DNA from: Dromiciops gliroides
Taxonomy: Eukaryota > Chordata > Mammalia > Microbiotheria > Microbiotheriidae
Length of the DNA: 64,000 nucleotides
Direction: 5' to 3'
Assembly: GCF_019393635.1 (NCBI RefSeq)
Contig: NC_057862.1
Coordinates: 99,645,645-99,709,644, forward strand
Shown: positions 1 to 11,375 of the stretch, piece by piece
Numbering within the stretch: position 1 is the stretch's first letter
Layout: each line of letters starts with the position of its first letter
Program-made: the position numbers and the translations under genes
The notes under the pieces: generated by a model
Databases searched by the model: none
Told to the model about the DNA's origin: nothing
Seen by the model: only the letters and a program-made list of their open reading frames with translations

Positions 1-769
1 CTGATACCTACACAAATATTTGGAACAGATCTAGAAATTGGTGTAAGTTGCCAGTTCCCTCTTTTAGAGTGTGATACAACAAAAAGGGTCTTAGATTAGG
101 GGTCAGAGTCCCCACACTCTCATCCTTCTACTTCCTCTAATGACTCAACTCTAAGAAGTCCTCTCTACCCTGAAAAGCTAATGTTCTAGAATTCCAAGTG
201 CAAGGGTCACTTTGGCCAAGAAAACGGGTCAGTCTTTCATAGCCCTTCCAACCTGAGGAAGTTGAGCTTCAGGTTGATTCTTTCCTCAGAAAGTATTTTC
301 ATACAATTCCCATTTGTAAGGACTTCAAACGTTACCTAATCCAAACAATATCTGAACAAGATATTCCCTCTATAAACATACCTAATATGGGGTCACCCAG
401 CTTTTGCTTGAAAAGCTCTAATAAGGGAGAATTCACTAAATCCTGAGCCAATCCATTTCGACATTTGGATAGCTCTTGTCATTAAAAGAGGGTTTTTTTG
501 TTTTGTTTTGTTGTTTGTTACTGCCTAGAGAGGAGCTAAAAACTATTAATCTGCAATGTTTACCCATACCCCTACTTCTACTTGGTATAGCTGAGCATAA
601 GTTAATTCCTACTCTAGGTAACAGGACTTTCCAATACTTGAATGAAGCTGTCATGTCCACTTCTCCCCTCCCCCAATTCGTCTCTTCTCCAGCTAAATAT
701 CCCAATTTCTTCCATCTATTTTCTTATAAAGAATCCCTTCCCTTCTCAGTTGCCATCTGGAAGCTTACT
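1..769. other. Intergenic DNA, nothing recognised
   Basis: Unique-looking, AT-rich sequence 3' of TCF7L2. The open frames here are short, overlap on both strands and match no protein I know. No clear SINE or LINE signature is visible before about 770. Confidence 0.5.
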
Positions 770-1740
770 CTCAATCTATCAATAATAGCTTTCCTAAAAG
801 ATGGTTCTCATAATGTAATACAGTAGTCCAACATGTGGCTTGACTAGAGCAGAGTATAGTGGAGTTTATCAAGCTCCCTAGAGCAGGACACTCTAAAGCA
901 TTGCCTAAGCTCACCATTAGCTTTTTGAGCTGCTACTTCCCCCTATTGTACCGTATTGTACCATTAAATTCTCATAAACATTTTTTAGGACAACTTCTAT
1001 ATATCTTGCCTACATCATTTTGTACTAGTGAAGGTGACCTTGTTAAACTTTTGTGTAAAACTTTCTCTTACTTAAAAGGGGAGATGGGGAGCATATAGAT
1101 ATATTATTCCACTGCTTAAGGGAAGCAGTGCCCAATGAGGAAAATCCTTCTTACCAGTACAGGTCCCAGTACCTGCACTGATACTTATAGACTTAGACAA
1201 TTACCTGGAGCCCTGGGAGGTTAAGTGATTTGCCCAGGGTCACAAAGCTAGTAGATATTAGATGGGAGACTTGAAACCTAGGTTCTTTCTGATGATGCCA
1301 GCTCTCTTACCCATGGAAGACCAGCTCTATCCATCACACACCATCCTACCTCTCAAAACTTTACATTTATCCTATTAAATTTCATCTCTTTGCATTTGGC
1401 CCAATGGTTCCAGCCTGTCAAAGATGTTGGGATCCTGGACTTTTTCACCCAGGGTGTTGGCTCTCCCTCCCAGGCTTCATGTCATGGGCAAATGTGACAA
1501 ACAAGCCATCTATTTCTTCATCCAAACCATCATAGAACAATAAACAACCCATGGCCAAGCATGGTTTCCCCAGGTCACTCCACCAGAGAATATGCTTCCA
1601 AATTTACATTGAATTATTAATGACTACTCTTGAATTCTCTCAAGCCCACACCTCTTCATCTTGCCTACAAGAATAGCATGACTGCCTTTGTCAAATACTT
1701 TGTTATTCTGTCCTTGAATGTCCCCAGGGTCTGGAACACC
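770..1740 (-). mobile_element. CR1/L3-type LINE remnant, reverse orientation
   Basis: The reverse complement follows the CR1/L3 reverse-transcriptase gene. Around 1690-1712 it matches the DNA for the SKAFDKVSH block. Around 1570-1620 is a stretch corresponding to the 'SGVPQGSVLGP' region, and around 1440-1500 a decayed copy of the FADDTKLGG active-site region (the middle Asp codons have drifted). The lower part (about 780-900) resembles the 3' end of the same family. Stops and indels are everywhere, so it is long dead. A MIR-type SINE sits inside it near 1195-1325. Confidence 0.65.
1195..1325 (-). mobile_element. MIR-type SINE fragment
   Basis: Contains the reverse-orientation core 'gttaagtgatttgcccag' followed by 'ggtcacaaagctagtag', diagnostic of MIR/CORE-SINEs. 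It interrupts the CR1/L3 remnant. Confidence 0.65.
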
Positions 1741-1759
1741 TCTGTGGTTTCTTTATCAG

Positions 1760-2015
1760 AGGAGCAGGCAATAACATTGACAACATCTCACATTTATACA
1801 GCATTTTAGAGTTGGTAAAATTTTTTTACATCCACTATAACATTTGATCCTATAACAATCGGTGCGAAGTAGATTCTATGATTATCTCTATTTTGCAAAT
1901 GAGAAAATTGAAACTGGAAGAGGTTAAGAGATTTGCTAAAGGCAAGTACCTCCAATACCTGAGGCAACATTTGAACCCAGGTCTTCTGAATTCCACTATA
2001 GCTCTCTATCCATGG
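1760..2015 (-). mobile_element. MIR SINE, nearly full length
   Basis: Reverse MIR layout: 'acatttatacagcatttta' near 1790, 'gcaaatgagaaaattgaaac' near 1896, 'ggttaagagatttgc' near 1922, and the tRNA-like end 'tttgaacccaggtcttctg' near 1971. Diverged from consensus throughout. Confidence 0.65.
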
Positions 2016-3076
2016 GCGATACATGGGGTAGCTGGCAGCTAAGATGGGGGAGGGGGGAAGAGGGGGCAGGGAGGCAGAACATAGACAAACATTTCTCCCA
2101 GTCTGGTATTCTGCCTTCAGCCAGAGACAATCTAGAAAAAGTTTCACAAGTGGCTAGGTGGTAACGTCATTGGTTAAAAATTACAGTCAGGATGGGTCTG
2201 AATTTCTAATGAGGCTACTATAGGCCTGAAGCATGTGAACTCTGGAGCAATTTCTTCATTTTTGCCAAAGAGCAATGTGGCATATTTACTACCGCCACCA
2301 CCAAAAGAATCGAGCTATTTTAAAGAAAACATTCTTTCACAACTGTTTTATAGGAGTGGGTCTACACTCTTTATATTCACTTTGAATTGCTTTTTCCTCA
2401 CTTTATAATCTAATAAGATGAAAATTACTCCAAAGGTTTTATTCTAAATAGAATAAACAAATGCAACCGAAAAACTTCACCCTTGAACTACATAGAACAA
2501 CATAGAACATCCACAATTAAATGCCATGTGGCACTAGATTATTGAATCAGCTGAGCTTACTCTTTAAGTGTTTCAAATTCCGTTCACTAGTAAAAAATGA
2601 GATTAAGAAAATTAAGAAAAGAAAATTAAGAAAGAAGTGTTTCATCCATCCACTTCTCATCAAAAGGTAGTAAGCTATAGGTATGGAAAGAGGGGATCTT
2701 TGTCAAGAGTGGCCAAGGTATCTGTTAGTTTTGTCCAATTATACTTCTTTGTTATTAGGTAAAGTATTACTAGGATTTGGAAAGAATTATTAGGAAAATA
2801 CAGCCTAAAGAAAACATAAAGATGGGGAGGAGAGAGAAAAGGAGAAAGAGAAGAGCAGAGAGAGCAAAAGAGATAAATAACAAAAGGGAGAGAGTGAAGG
2901 AGAAAGATGTTTGTTTTCAGAAACACTGATGGGGTAGGGGTGGGTGGGATGGGGAGGTCTCACATTGGTGGAACATTGTTCTGGAAAAATGCAAATCCTA
3001 TCAGAATACAGAATACAGATACCTCTGGATGATGTCAAACAGGAGAGGAGAATGCGGAAGATGGTGGGAGAAAAGT

Positions 3077-3080
<4 letters not shown>
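2016..3080. other. Intergenic DNA, nothing recognised
   Basis: No gene seen. Purine-rich stretches (2,820-2,910) create serine/leucine-rich open frames on the minus strand that are composition artefacts. Confidence 0.5.

Positions 3081-3129
<49 letters not shown>
3081..3129. repeat. (GA)n microsatellite
   Basis: Uninterrupted GA dinucleotide run of 49 bp. It encodes a spurious Arg-Glu repeat on one strand and Leu-Ser on the other. Confidence 0.95.
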
Positions 3130-3131
<2 letters not shown>

Positions 3132-3136
3132 CTCTA

Positions 3137-3345
3137 CAAAGTCAGGAGTCCTACATGACACTCACTCGGTGACCTTAGGCAAGTCATGTCACTTAATAGC
3201 TCTGAACTTCAATTTCTTCTTGTGTTCAAAAAAAAAGGGGGGGGGGGTTGGTAGGAGGGGCAGGAAAGATAATGCCCCATCTATTACCTAAACAACACTG
3301 TTGTGAGGAATGTGTTTTATCGATCTGAAAGCCTTATAGAAATGT
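3137..3345 (+). mobile_element. MIR/CORE-SINE copy
   Basis: Forward MIR order: 'cggtgaccttaggcaagtca' near 3168, a decayed 'cctcagtttcctcatctg' region, then 'gttgtgaggaatg' near 3300. An A9G11 homopolymer junction (about 3,228-3,247) interrupts it. Confidence 0.55.
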
Positions 3346-3439
3346 GACATGAAAACTACGTCTCCAGGAGGTTCCCCAGTTCCCTGCATTAACCAATGCT
3401 CTCTGGGAGTGCATTAACTTCCTTGCGTGGTGATGTTAT

Positions 3440-3668
3440 TTGGTCATTTTTCAGTTGTGTACAACTCTTCATGACAGCATTCAGAGTTTCCTTGGCAAAG
3501 ATACTGGAGTGGTTTGCCATTTCCTTCTCTAGCTCATTTTATAGATGAGGAAACTGAGGCACATGGGGTTAAGTGACTTGTCTTGGGTCATAGCTAATAA
3601 GTATCTGAAGCTGTATTTGAACTCAAGATGACTCTTCCTGATTCCAGGTCTGGAGCTCCATCCACTGC
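3440..3668 (-). mobile_element. MAR1-type marsupial CORE-SINE
   Basis: Reverse orientation. Shows the MAR1 3' portion 'cagttgtgtacaactcttca' and 'ggcaaagatactggagtgg', then 'gatgaggaaactgaggcaca' and 'ggggttaagtgacttg', ending in the tRNA-like head 'ctggagctccatccactgc'. This arrangement is marsupial-specific as far as I know. Confidence 0.8.
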
Positions 3669-3734
3669 AAGCCCTAATTTTTCCTGGTTGTAACATACTA
3701 ATTACATTCTCAAGGTGAGTGGTAGCAATAACTT

Positions 3735-3912
3735 ATGTACAAAAATCTTTTACCTACATTTTATTTGAGTTGCATAACAATTAACAAGAGACAGTAGGAA
3801 TTACTATTTCCATTTTATTAGATGAAAAAACAGAGAGAATGCAGGTTGACCAGGGTCAAACGGTTGATAAACAGTTTACTTAAAATCAAGTCTCCTGATT
3901 TTCAAGTCCAAT
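3735..3912 (-). mobile_element. Diverged MIR fragment
   Basis: Weak reverse-MIR pattern: 'ccattttattagatgaaaaa', 'aggttgaccagggtcaaa', 'caagtccaatgttcttt'. Confidence 0.45.
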
Positions 3913-3935
3913 GTTCTTTCCTTATTTATTTTTTT

Positions 3936-4080
3936 TGTGGGGCAATGAAATGAGGGGTTAAGTGACTTACCCAGGGTCACACAGCTAGTAAGTATCAAAG
4001 TGTCAGAGACTGGATTTGAACTCGAGTCCTCCTGAATCCAGGGTTGGTGCTTTATCCACTGTGCCAACTAGCTGGTTCCC
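3936..4080 (-). mobile_element. Marsupial tRNA-type SINE, reverse
   Basis: Reads 'ggggttaagtgacttaccca', then 'ggtcacacagctagtaagt', 'ggatttgaactcgagtcctc' and 'ccactgtgccaactagctgg', the reverse complement of the GGGGCAGCTAGGTGGCGCAG family. Diverged by several substitutions. Confidence 0.85.
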
Positions 4081-4127
4081 CCACCCCCATGTTCTTTCTT
4101 TTTTTTCCCCTCTTTTTCTTTTTTTTA

Positions 4128-4243
4128 GTGAGAGGCAATTGGGGTTAAGTGAATTGCCCAGGGTCACACAGCTAGTAAGTGTTAAGTGTCTGAGGGCCGG
4201 ATTTGAACTCAGGTACTTCTGACTCCAGGGCCGGTGCTGCCCC
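4128..4243 (-). mobile_element. Marsupial tRNA-type SINE, reverse, internal deletion
   Basis: Begins 'gaggcaattggggttaagtg'. Its tRNA-like head is shortened: 'ccggtgctgcccc' lacks the usual 'ctatccactgcgccacctag' segment. It lies just upstream of, and parallel to, the neighbouring SINE at 3,936. Confidence 0.85.
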
Positions 4244-4679
4244 TATGAGAGTTATTATCTCAATGTTTCCATGAAAAGCTATGATCCCATTTTTACAGGT
4301 GAGGAAATGAAGCCAAAAAAGCCTTTGGGCCTGCTTATAACTGGCCTCACCATTTTTTAGTTATCAGAGAACTAGTTTTCTCTGAGAAGGTACAAATCAT
4401 GTCAATTCTAAAATCAGTAATTCTCAATGGACGGGCCAAGGCAGAAAGGAATGGTGGAATGGTGGATGGTGGGACATTAGGGAGGTGGAGAAACAGCATT
4501 AATAGAAAATAAAAATTGAAAAGAGGTAAGCTTAAACAGATGCCAACGAAAACATGAAGACCACCATGTTAGATATGATCTCACTACCTGGGCCTCCCAA
4601 ATTCATGCCCTGTGACTCTTTACCACTACTCCTAATTTATTATTATTATTTTTTCTAAAAAGGAACCATTTTTGATTCT

Positions 4680-5010
4680 CAGCTCTGCCTGGAGTACTGT
4701 AGTGTAGCAGCAGGGACACTGGATTGATAGTTAAGAGGTCTGATTCTGCCACAAAATAGTCATGTGTTTGGGCAAGTTACTTCCCATCTCTACCAAGCCT
4801 CAGTATCCTCCTCTTTAAATCAAAGTGCTGTGGATAGAGCACCGGTCCTGGGGTCAGGGAGGACCTGAGTTTCAAATCCAGACTCCGACACTTAACACGT
4901 ACTAGCTGTGTGACCCTGGGCAAGTCACTTAACCCCAATTGCCTCACGAAAAAAAAAAATCAAAGTGCTAGACTAGCTGATCTCTAAAGTTCCTTTCGAC
5001 TACCTGAAGT
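4680..5010 (+). mobile_element. MIR/THER-type SINE, split by a younger SINE
   Basis: The left part holds 'ggacactggattgatagt', 'tttgggcaagttacttccc' and 'cctcagtatcctcctc'. After the insertion the right part resumes with 'ctagactagctgatctctaa' and 'gttcctttcgac', the tail seen in the copy at 38,310. Confidence 0.65.
4830..4956 (+). mobile_element. Marsupial tRNA-type SINE, 5'-truncated, with TSD
   Basis: Starts inside the tRNA-like head ('gtggatagagcaccggtcct') and ends '...attgcctcacgaaaaaa'. The flanks are perfect duplications of AAATCAAAGTGCT (4,817-4,829 and 4,957-4,969), a target-site duplication from L1-type insertion. Confidence 0.9.
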
Positions 5011-5236
5011 ATTATTTTTCTTTCCTTCTGCTTTCTATCTTGTCCATACATTTCAAATCATTTAATTTTAGAGTTGGCTCTAGAATTATTTGTGTTCAGT
5101 TGACCCTCCTCAGAGAAAATGTGTTCATCAGGGCCTCTGTCTTACTTTCTACAACTGTGCTTCTCAAAGTTGTATGCCAATAGGTACTTATCTAAGGTCT
5201 AAATTGGTATCTAGACAGAAATAACTAATAGGATTT

Positions 5237-5420
5237 CTAGCAAGAAGAGATCTTAGCGATCATCTTACCAAATCCCCTCATATTACAAATGAGGAAACTG
5301 AGACCCAGTGAGTGAAGTGACTTGCCAAGGTAGAGAGTCACAGACCTCAGCGCTGAATCCACAGTGAGCTTCTCATGGTACCTTGGGCTTTCAGCAGCCT
5401 CTCTCCCACTGTCCAAAGGA
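5237..5420 (-). mobile_element. MIR-like SINE fragment
   Basis: Contains 'acaaatgaggaaactgagac' and 'gtgaagtgacttgccaagg' in reverse MIR orientation. The borders are uncertain. Confidence 0.5.
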
Positions 5421-6974
5421 TCCAGTGGCCTTGCAAAAAGTCTCATTTTTCCATTGCAGTCAAGATCTTGGAAATTCCAGGACACTGGCAACCCCTTTCC
5501 TAAAATGTTACATTGCATCCTGTGTGACGTTGAGAAACCAGGCCTCCAGAGAAGGAGACAGAGCAGTCTCCACTGGGCTCAGTGTGCTTACAATGGCTGA
5601 CAATGTGCTTATAAAATGCCAGGGTTTTAAAAATAAAAATAAAACATTCTGCTTACATTTCCCATGGGGGCCTTACCAGACCTATGGGGGGGGAAGTTGG
5701 AAGGGAAGATCTCAACCAATGCCTCAGACAGAAGCTGCTCATGAAAGAGCCAAAGACAGAGCTCAGAGAGGGATTTCAGATGTGGATCTTTGATAAAAGT
5801 TAAAGACTTGATCCTGGAGATTTGTGATTTCTAACTCTTACTTTGAGATTTCTTTCCCAGAAGTGTCATGAAATTCTTCCTCAAAAAAACAAACAAACTC
5901 AAGAAACTTATTTAAGTGAAAAAAGTCTATAGATAGCACTATTTTCTTTTCTGGGTAGGGGCATGACAATGTTCCAATGTCTTATATTTTCTTAACTTGG
6001 GATGGATTTAGAACAAAGAACTCCTAAAGGAGGTTCTATGTTGAGAAACATGGAAAAAAATAGTTATAATTTCTCATCTTCTTTCTATATCCCTCATTTC
6101 TGAACAAAGGGTGTTTTTAACTGTAGTAAGTTCCACATTATTGACATAAACAAAAATTTTCCCCTAATAAAAACAGAAAATCCTTAAGAGTCTGCTTCTT
6201 GCAAACCATTAACATGGGCAAGTCCAAGAGCATAGGCAATATAAGGAACTGCTCCCTCCCAGGTGAGAGGTGGATGTACTTCAATCTGACAGAAACAATC
6301 AGGAGATAAGCTATTTTCCTGGGATGCATGTTCAGGATGTGACAGAGAACCTCTTGGGACCTGTAGAATCTGAGCATTGCTCCACTGTGTGTAATCTCTA
6401 AGAGAACAAATGATATTGTCAGAAGGAACCTGAAAAGAATCTCAAGAGATTATGAAGAGCTGGCCACATTCACAAGTAGTGTTTCCATCATTGTTCACAA
6501 AAGGTCCAGACCTTACAAAAGAAATTCAGATATGGAAAGCTGACTAAGATGGTGTCAGAGAATGAGTTTGGGCTTTTGGGAGCAAAAGACCAGGGATAGA
6601 ACACATGTAATAAGGGCTAATTTAATTTAGAGAACTTGAAAAAAGGGAAAGGTAATGGGAAAATACTTGTATATGACTAGATATCAGAGGGCAGGAAGTA
6701 TGACTTAGGAATGAAAATAGATGTTCTCAATAATGAACAGGAGATATAGGAAAGAGAGAAAGAAATTCTATCCATAGGCTCAGCTACTTCTGTTCATGAA
6801 ATATACGTAATAAAGAAAGAAGGTGAAATGGAGATATGAGTATAGAGAGGTAAACATGACCTAATAGTTATCAGTGAGATTTAAAAGTATCTATCTCCTA
6901 TCTGGAATAAGGAAATAGAAGGTGCACCTTATTGAAGGGAAAAGGTTAAGTAGATGAAAAGTGGGGTAGTAGAA
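5421..6974. other. Intergenic DNA, nothing recognised
   Basis: No gene, RNA or clear repeat seen. The open frames on both strands are short and unrelated to proteins I know. Confidence 0.5.
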
Positions 6975-7928
6975 ATATTGGGACTTCTGGCCAAGATGAC
7001 TTCCTAAATGGGAGGCAGTTTATTCCAGTAAAACCCTAACATTCACACTAGACCAAATAATGATCAAGAAATCCATTGAGAAACTACAGTGGCTTCTTCT
7101 GCCCCAGAACTGCATAAGAAATCAGCTGGCAATACAGGAACAAGAGAAGGCAGCTTTCCCCTACAACCTAGAAGTCAGTGCCAGCACCTCCAGTATGATA
7201 AGAGATGGGATATGTATAACCTAAATGGCTTTGTGTCCAGGGACAACTCCCTGAGACTCCAGGGGGTGTTGATCAGAAGTCCAGAGAAGGGACCTTAGAA
7301 GACTGGGGGAAAGGAAGAGGGGTGGGGTGGGAAAAGGGCTTTGGCCAGCATGGTACTATAGTACTGAGAGCTCAGACCATGATAGCTCAAGTTCAGGGCA
7401 GGGCAGGGCTCCAAGTTCCCTAACATTTAGTTTATGAGAAGCCAAAGTGGGACTCGCTCAAGTTCATTGACCCAGGAAGGGCCTAATCCAAAAAAGCAGA
7501 GATCAGCACAAGAGCCCAAGAGACCCAGGTAGAGTCTAAGCATGGCTTACTACCCCATCCTAAACTGCAGCAGGGCATAGAGCCTGGTCCTGGTACAAAC
7601 CCCCACATTAGGAACTAAAACTGAAGAAATGAGCTAACCAAGGAAAACACAAGAAGCATAAATAATTATTGCAATTTAACTCCATAACAACTTCAAGCAG
7701 AGATTAAAAGGGGAGGGGAAAAGGATTTTCCACATGGACTATCATACCTAGAAGAAATGAAACAAGAGATTAAAAAAGAAAAAAATGTTCTAGAGGAAAG
7801 AATTGAAGAAAAATAAGTAGCTTAGAAGAGAAAGGAGAAAATTTTACCCAAGAAATGGAATTCCTGAAAATTAGAATAGTCCAAATAGAAATCACCAATT
7901 CCATGAAACAGTAAGAAATATAGGAACA

Positions 7929-8073
7929 GGGGCAGCTAGACGGCGCAGTGGTTAAAGCACCGGCCCTGGATTCAGGAGTACCTGAGTTCAAATCCGGCCT
8001 CAGACACTTGACACTTACTAGTTGTGTGACCCTGGGCAAGTCACTTAACCCCCCCATTGCCTGAAAAAAAAAA
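7929..8073 (+). mobile_element. Marsupial tRNA-type SINE, full length, with 16-bp TSD
   Basis: Starts 'ggggcagctagacggcgcag' and ends in an A-rich tail after 'cccattgcctg'. The flanks are identical AAGAAATATAGGAACA copies (7,913-7,928 and 8,074-8,089). It landed in the L1 ORF1 remnant, so it is younger than that L1. Confidence 0.95.
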
Positions 8074-8373
8074 AAGAAATATAGGAACAAAATCAAAAGA
8101 CTGAAAAAATAGAAGAAAATGTAAGATATCTAATATTTTTTAAGTTATATGGAAAACATGTCAAAAAGACATACATCGGATTCCCTAGGAAACCATAATT
8201 TCTTTTAAAAAATGCCTGGACACATTATTTCAAGATTTCATTAATGAAAACTGTCCAGATCTATTAGAACTAGGGACAAAGTAAATAGAAAGAATCAACC
8301 AATAACCTTCTAAAAGGAACACCCAAAAGGAAAAAGTCCCAGGAACACCTAGTGTGCCTATATCAAAGAAGTT

Positions 8374-8634
8374 AGGACAGCTAGGTGGCCCAGTGGATAG
8401 AGTACAGGCCTAGAGTCAGGAAGACTCATCTTCCTGAGTTCAAATCTGGCTTCAGACACTTAGTAACTGGGCAAGTCACTTAACTCCTGTTTGTCTCAAT
8501 TTCCTCATCTGTAAAAAGGGGATTAATAATACTTACCTTCCAGAGTTGTTTTGAGGATCAGATGATTGTAAAGCTCTTAACATAGTGTCTGATACTAAAT
8601 TACATAGTAAGTGCAATGTAAATGTTAACTATTT
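8374..8634 (+). mobile_element. Composite marsupial CORE-SINE (tRNA head plus MIR-like body)
   Basis: Head: 'acagctaggtggcccagtgg'. Middle: 'cttcctgagttcaaatctgg'. Body: 'tttcctcatctgtaaaaagg' and 'cttaccttccagagttgttt'. Tail: 'taaatgttaactattttttt'. Confidence 0.8.
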
Positions 8635-9339
8635 TTTTTTTTAAAAGACATCCCAGGGGTAGATTGGTTGCATTCTGAGGTTTTTTAAGAGGTTGGAAGG
8701 AGAAGAGAGGGTAAAAGGAGAAATATATTAGTATAGAAAGGAGCTAGAAGCGGGGTGGAACTTGCTATTTGTCATAACTAGGTTTAAGAGAATATATACA
8801 CATATGGGAAGAAGGAATCAGATGAATCTCACTTATCTGAAATAAAGGAAGGCAACACACACAATTTGATATAGAAATATTTCAGATTCAACAAGAAAAT
8901 AAGAGAGAGTGGTGGCAAGGCACAAGGAATGGAGAGGGGAAGAAAAGAGAACTTAAATGTAAGTGGGGTAACAGACTGTGGTATATGAATGTAATGGAAT
9001 ATAATTGTGTCATAAGTAAAGACAAAAGAGATGATTTCCCAAAAAAGCCCTAGGTATTATGAAATGACACATTTCATGTGACATTCAAATGACAAAAACA
9101 AAAATATATAAAAAAAACAAAAAAAAAAGTGAACAGAATCAGGAATACGATTCCTACAAAGACAACATTGTAAACAAACCATCTATGAAAGACTTAAGAA
9201 ACTTGATAAGAGCAATGACCAATCACGTGTCCTAGAGGACCCATTGATGAATCCTTTTTTTGTGTTCTGCTGGTGTTTAAGTTCAGAATGAATTTTGTAA
9301 AAAAAGGTATTCCTTTGCCTGTGTAGAACTTTACAAATC

Positions 9340-10480
9340 TGAAGGGGAAGATATGGTGGAGAACATTTCAGCGAAGATCAAAAGAGAAAGAGACAGTAGT
9401 GATACACTGGTGGGATTATACTTCAAGCCATCTGGGAAGATGAAGGAATTTGATGATGATATCCTAATTCAGAACACAAAGCCGGCACAGAGTTCTGTTG
9501 GTGGTGGAGGGCACTTTAACTATCAGGATTTAGACATCTGTAGGAGGTCACAGTTTCCTAAAGGAGGCTGACAAAGGCTCAATTTTCCATACTGATAATT
9601 GTATCTTTCAGAAAACAGAATATTGCTATGCTAGATCTGATCCTGGCCACTAAGAAGGAACTGGTGTATGCATTAGAGATGAACAGAACACTAGGAAGCA
9701 ATTATTATGCTATCCTAAATATTGAGACAGAAAAGGAAATGTATATAAAGTCTGCTGAGGGCACTATATTTCTTCAGAGATCTCAGCTCAACATCCATTT
9801 TTTAAATGCCTGCTCTTGCTAAGAATATGTTTGGTGGGGCAGCTAGGTGGCGCAGTGGATAGAGCACCAGTCCTGGATTCAGGAGTATCTGAGTTCAAAT
9901 CCGACCTCAGACACTTAACACTTACTAGCTGTGTGACCCTGGGCAAGTCACTTAACCCCAATTGCCTCACTTAAAAAAAAAAAAAGAATATGTTTGGCAC
10001 TAGATACACAGTGATAAAGGGCTCAGGAACAGGATGAGTAGGATCCCATTGCTCGAGACTCTAAAAGCAAAGTTGTCTCAAGATGGATGGTAAAAGATTA
10101 ATACTCAACCACAATCAGATTTTAAAAGAACACGTGCCAAATTTTTAAAAATTAGAGCACTGGAAGCTTAATGAAACACTGCAGAATAGCAATGGTTCTA
10201 TAAAAATAGTGTCAGGAAGGACAAAGTCTAATTATAGATTGAAGCTTGGGATAAATGCTGAGGAAAACAAACATATTTTCTTCTACAGCGAGAGCAAAAG
10301 CAGAAGCAATATCATGGAAGGGATGGGACTCTTATTCAGCAAGGATGGCAACTTGACAACTGATGATAAAAAGGTGGTACTTAACACTTATTTGGCTTCA
10401 AATTGTTAACCAAGGTGAATAATCTTCATACCGAAGAACTGATATACATAACATAATTGAAAACTAAATTGAAGTGAAAA
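9340..10480 (+). mobile_element. CR1/L3-clade LINE remnant (endonuclease into reverse transcriptase)
   Basis: Conceptual translation tracks CR1 ORF2. 9,353-9,571 covers the endonuclease, with 'LVGLYFKPSGKMKEFDD' like LVGVCYRPPNQDEEVDE and 'GGHFNYQDLDI' like the catalytic GDFN-PDI motif. 9,628-9,750 has 'LDLILATKKELV' and '..LGSNYYAIL', like LDLLFTNREELV and LGHSDHEMV, with the catalytic SDH lost. 10,240-10,410 has 'ENKHIFFYSESKSRSN' and 'GNLTTDDKKVVLNTYLAS', matching the linker before the RT domain. Frameshifts and stops show it is inactive. A SINE at 9,835 splits it. Confidence 0.8.
9835..9983 (+). mobile_element. Marsupial tRNA-type SINE, full length, with TSD
   Basis: Starts 'ggggcagctaggtggcgcag' and ends 'attgcctcacttaaaaaaa'. 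The duplications AAGAATATGTTTGG lie at 9,821-9,834 and 9,984-9,997. It is close to the family consensus and sits inside the CR1 remnant. Confidence 0.95.
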
Positions 10481-10544
10481 CTAAGTAAAAAGAAGACCTC
10501 ATTCCCTTTAACGAATTCAATCCACCCAGCCTAGAAAAATTGTG

Positions 10545-10632
10545 AAGTATTTGGCACAGTGCCTGGCACATAGTATCATATAAATGTTAACTATTATTAT
10601 TGTTGTTGTTATTATTATTATTATTATTATTA
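10545..10632 (+). mobile_element. CORE-SINE/MIR 3' tail ending in (ATT)n
   Basis: 'ggcacagtgcctggcacata' followed by 'aaatgttaactattattat' and a run of ATT units, the usual tail of forward MIR-type SINEs. Confidence 0.7.
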
Positions 10633-10849
10633 ATTCCTAGACATGAAACCCAAAGGGCTTGAATGAAAGCCAATTAAGAAATTTGTTCAAATGATGAGTA
10701 GAAAACATTGTAGGAAACAGGCAGTGAGTGCTTTGAGCTCCACACATAGTTTTCCCTGCCCCTACTAGGGCAGTTAAATTGTTTCTCCCTTTGTGTCTTC
10801 TGTTTCCTTCCAACTCCTTCTGCTTCAGTCCACTCCTCTATTTGTACGT

Positions 10850-11157
10850 GTTTGGTGTGTACATATGAGATAGATAGTATGTGTGTGTGTGCATGTGTGT
10901 GTATAGTATATAGTATATATGAGAGCTTATATATAGTGAGTAGAGATAAGAGTATGTATCTATGAGTATATATATAGTGAAAGAATACATAAATATATAG
11001 TAAATAGAGAATATATAGTGAGTAGAGATATGTATACGTATATGTATATAGTGTGTGTGAGTTTATAGTACATAAAGATGAGTATATATAGTGAGTATAT
11101 ATACTCTATAGTGTGTATATATATATAGAGAGAGAGATTGTGTGTGTGTGTGTGTGT

Positions 11158-11193
<36 letters not shown>
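10850..11193. repeat. Compound TA/TG/GA microsatellite block
   Basis: About 340 bp of alternating TATA-, GTGT- and GAGA-rich sequence, ending in an almost pure (TG)n at 11,139-11,193. Its Thr-His and Leu-Tyr-Ile reading frames are artefacts. Confidence 0.9.
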
Positions 11194-11198
<5 letters not shown>

Positions 11199-11214
11199 GA
11201 GAGAGCAAGAGAAG

Positions 11215-11375
11215 GAACTGCAAGGTCATCTAGTCTCATCCCTTCATTTTACAGATGAGGAAACTGAATTTAAATGACTTGTTTGCAGTTCCACAAGTAG
11301 TAAGGGACAGAACTAGGATCTGGCCTCAGGTTCTGGCTCTAAAGCCAGACTTCTTTCCACTATACCACTATACCT
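11215..11375 (-). mobile_element. MIR-like SINE fragment
   Basis: 'cattttacagatgaggaaac' and 'ttccacaagtagtaaggga' in reverse MIR order, ending 'gccagacttctttccactat'. Confidence 0.6.

Larger units (their letters stand above)
6975..9265 (+). mobile_element. L1 remnant: 5' UTR, ORF1 region and 3' end, ORF2 lost
   Basis: Begins with the marsupial L1 start 'ggacttctggccaagatgac' (6,980). About 7,640-8,370 encodes a decayed, Lys/Glu-rich coiled-coil region like L1 ORF1 (for example 'atgaaacaagagattaaaaa' near 7,757). About 8,640-9,240 resembles the L1 3' end ('tggaatataattgtgtcata' near 8,995, then 'gtgaacagaatcagga'). Nearly all of ORF2 is missing, so this is an internally deleted, dead copy. 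Two SINEs lie inside it (7,929 and 8,374). Confidence 0.6.
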
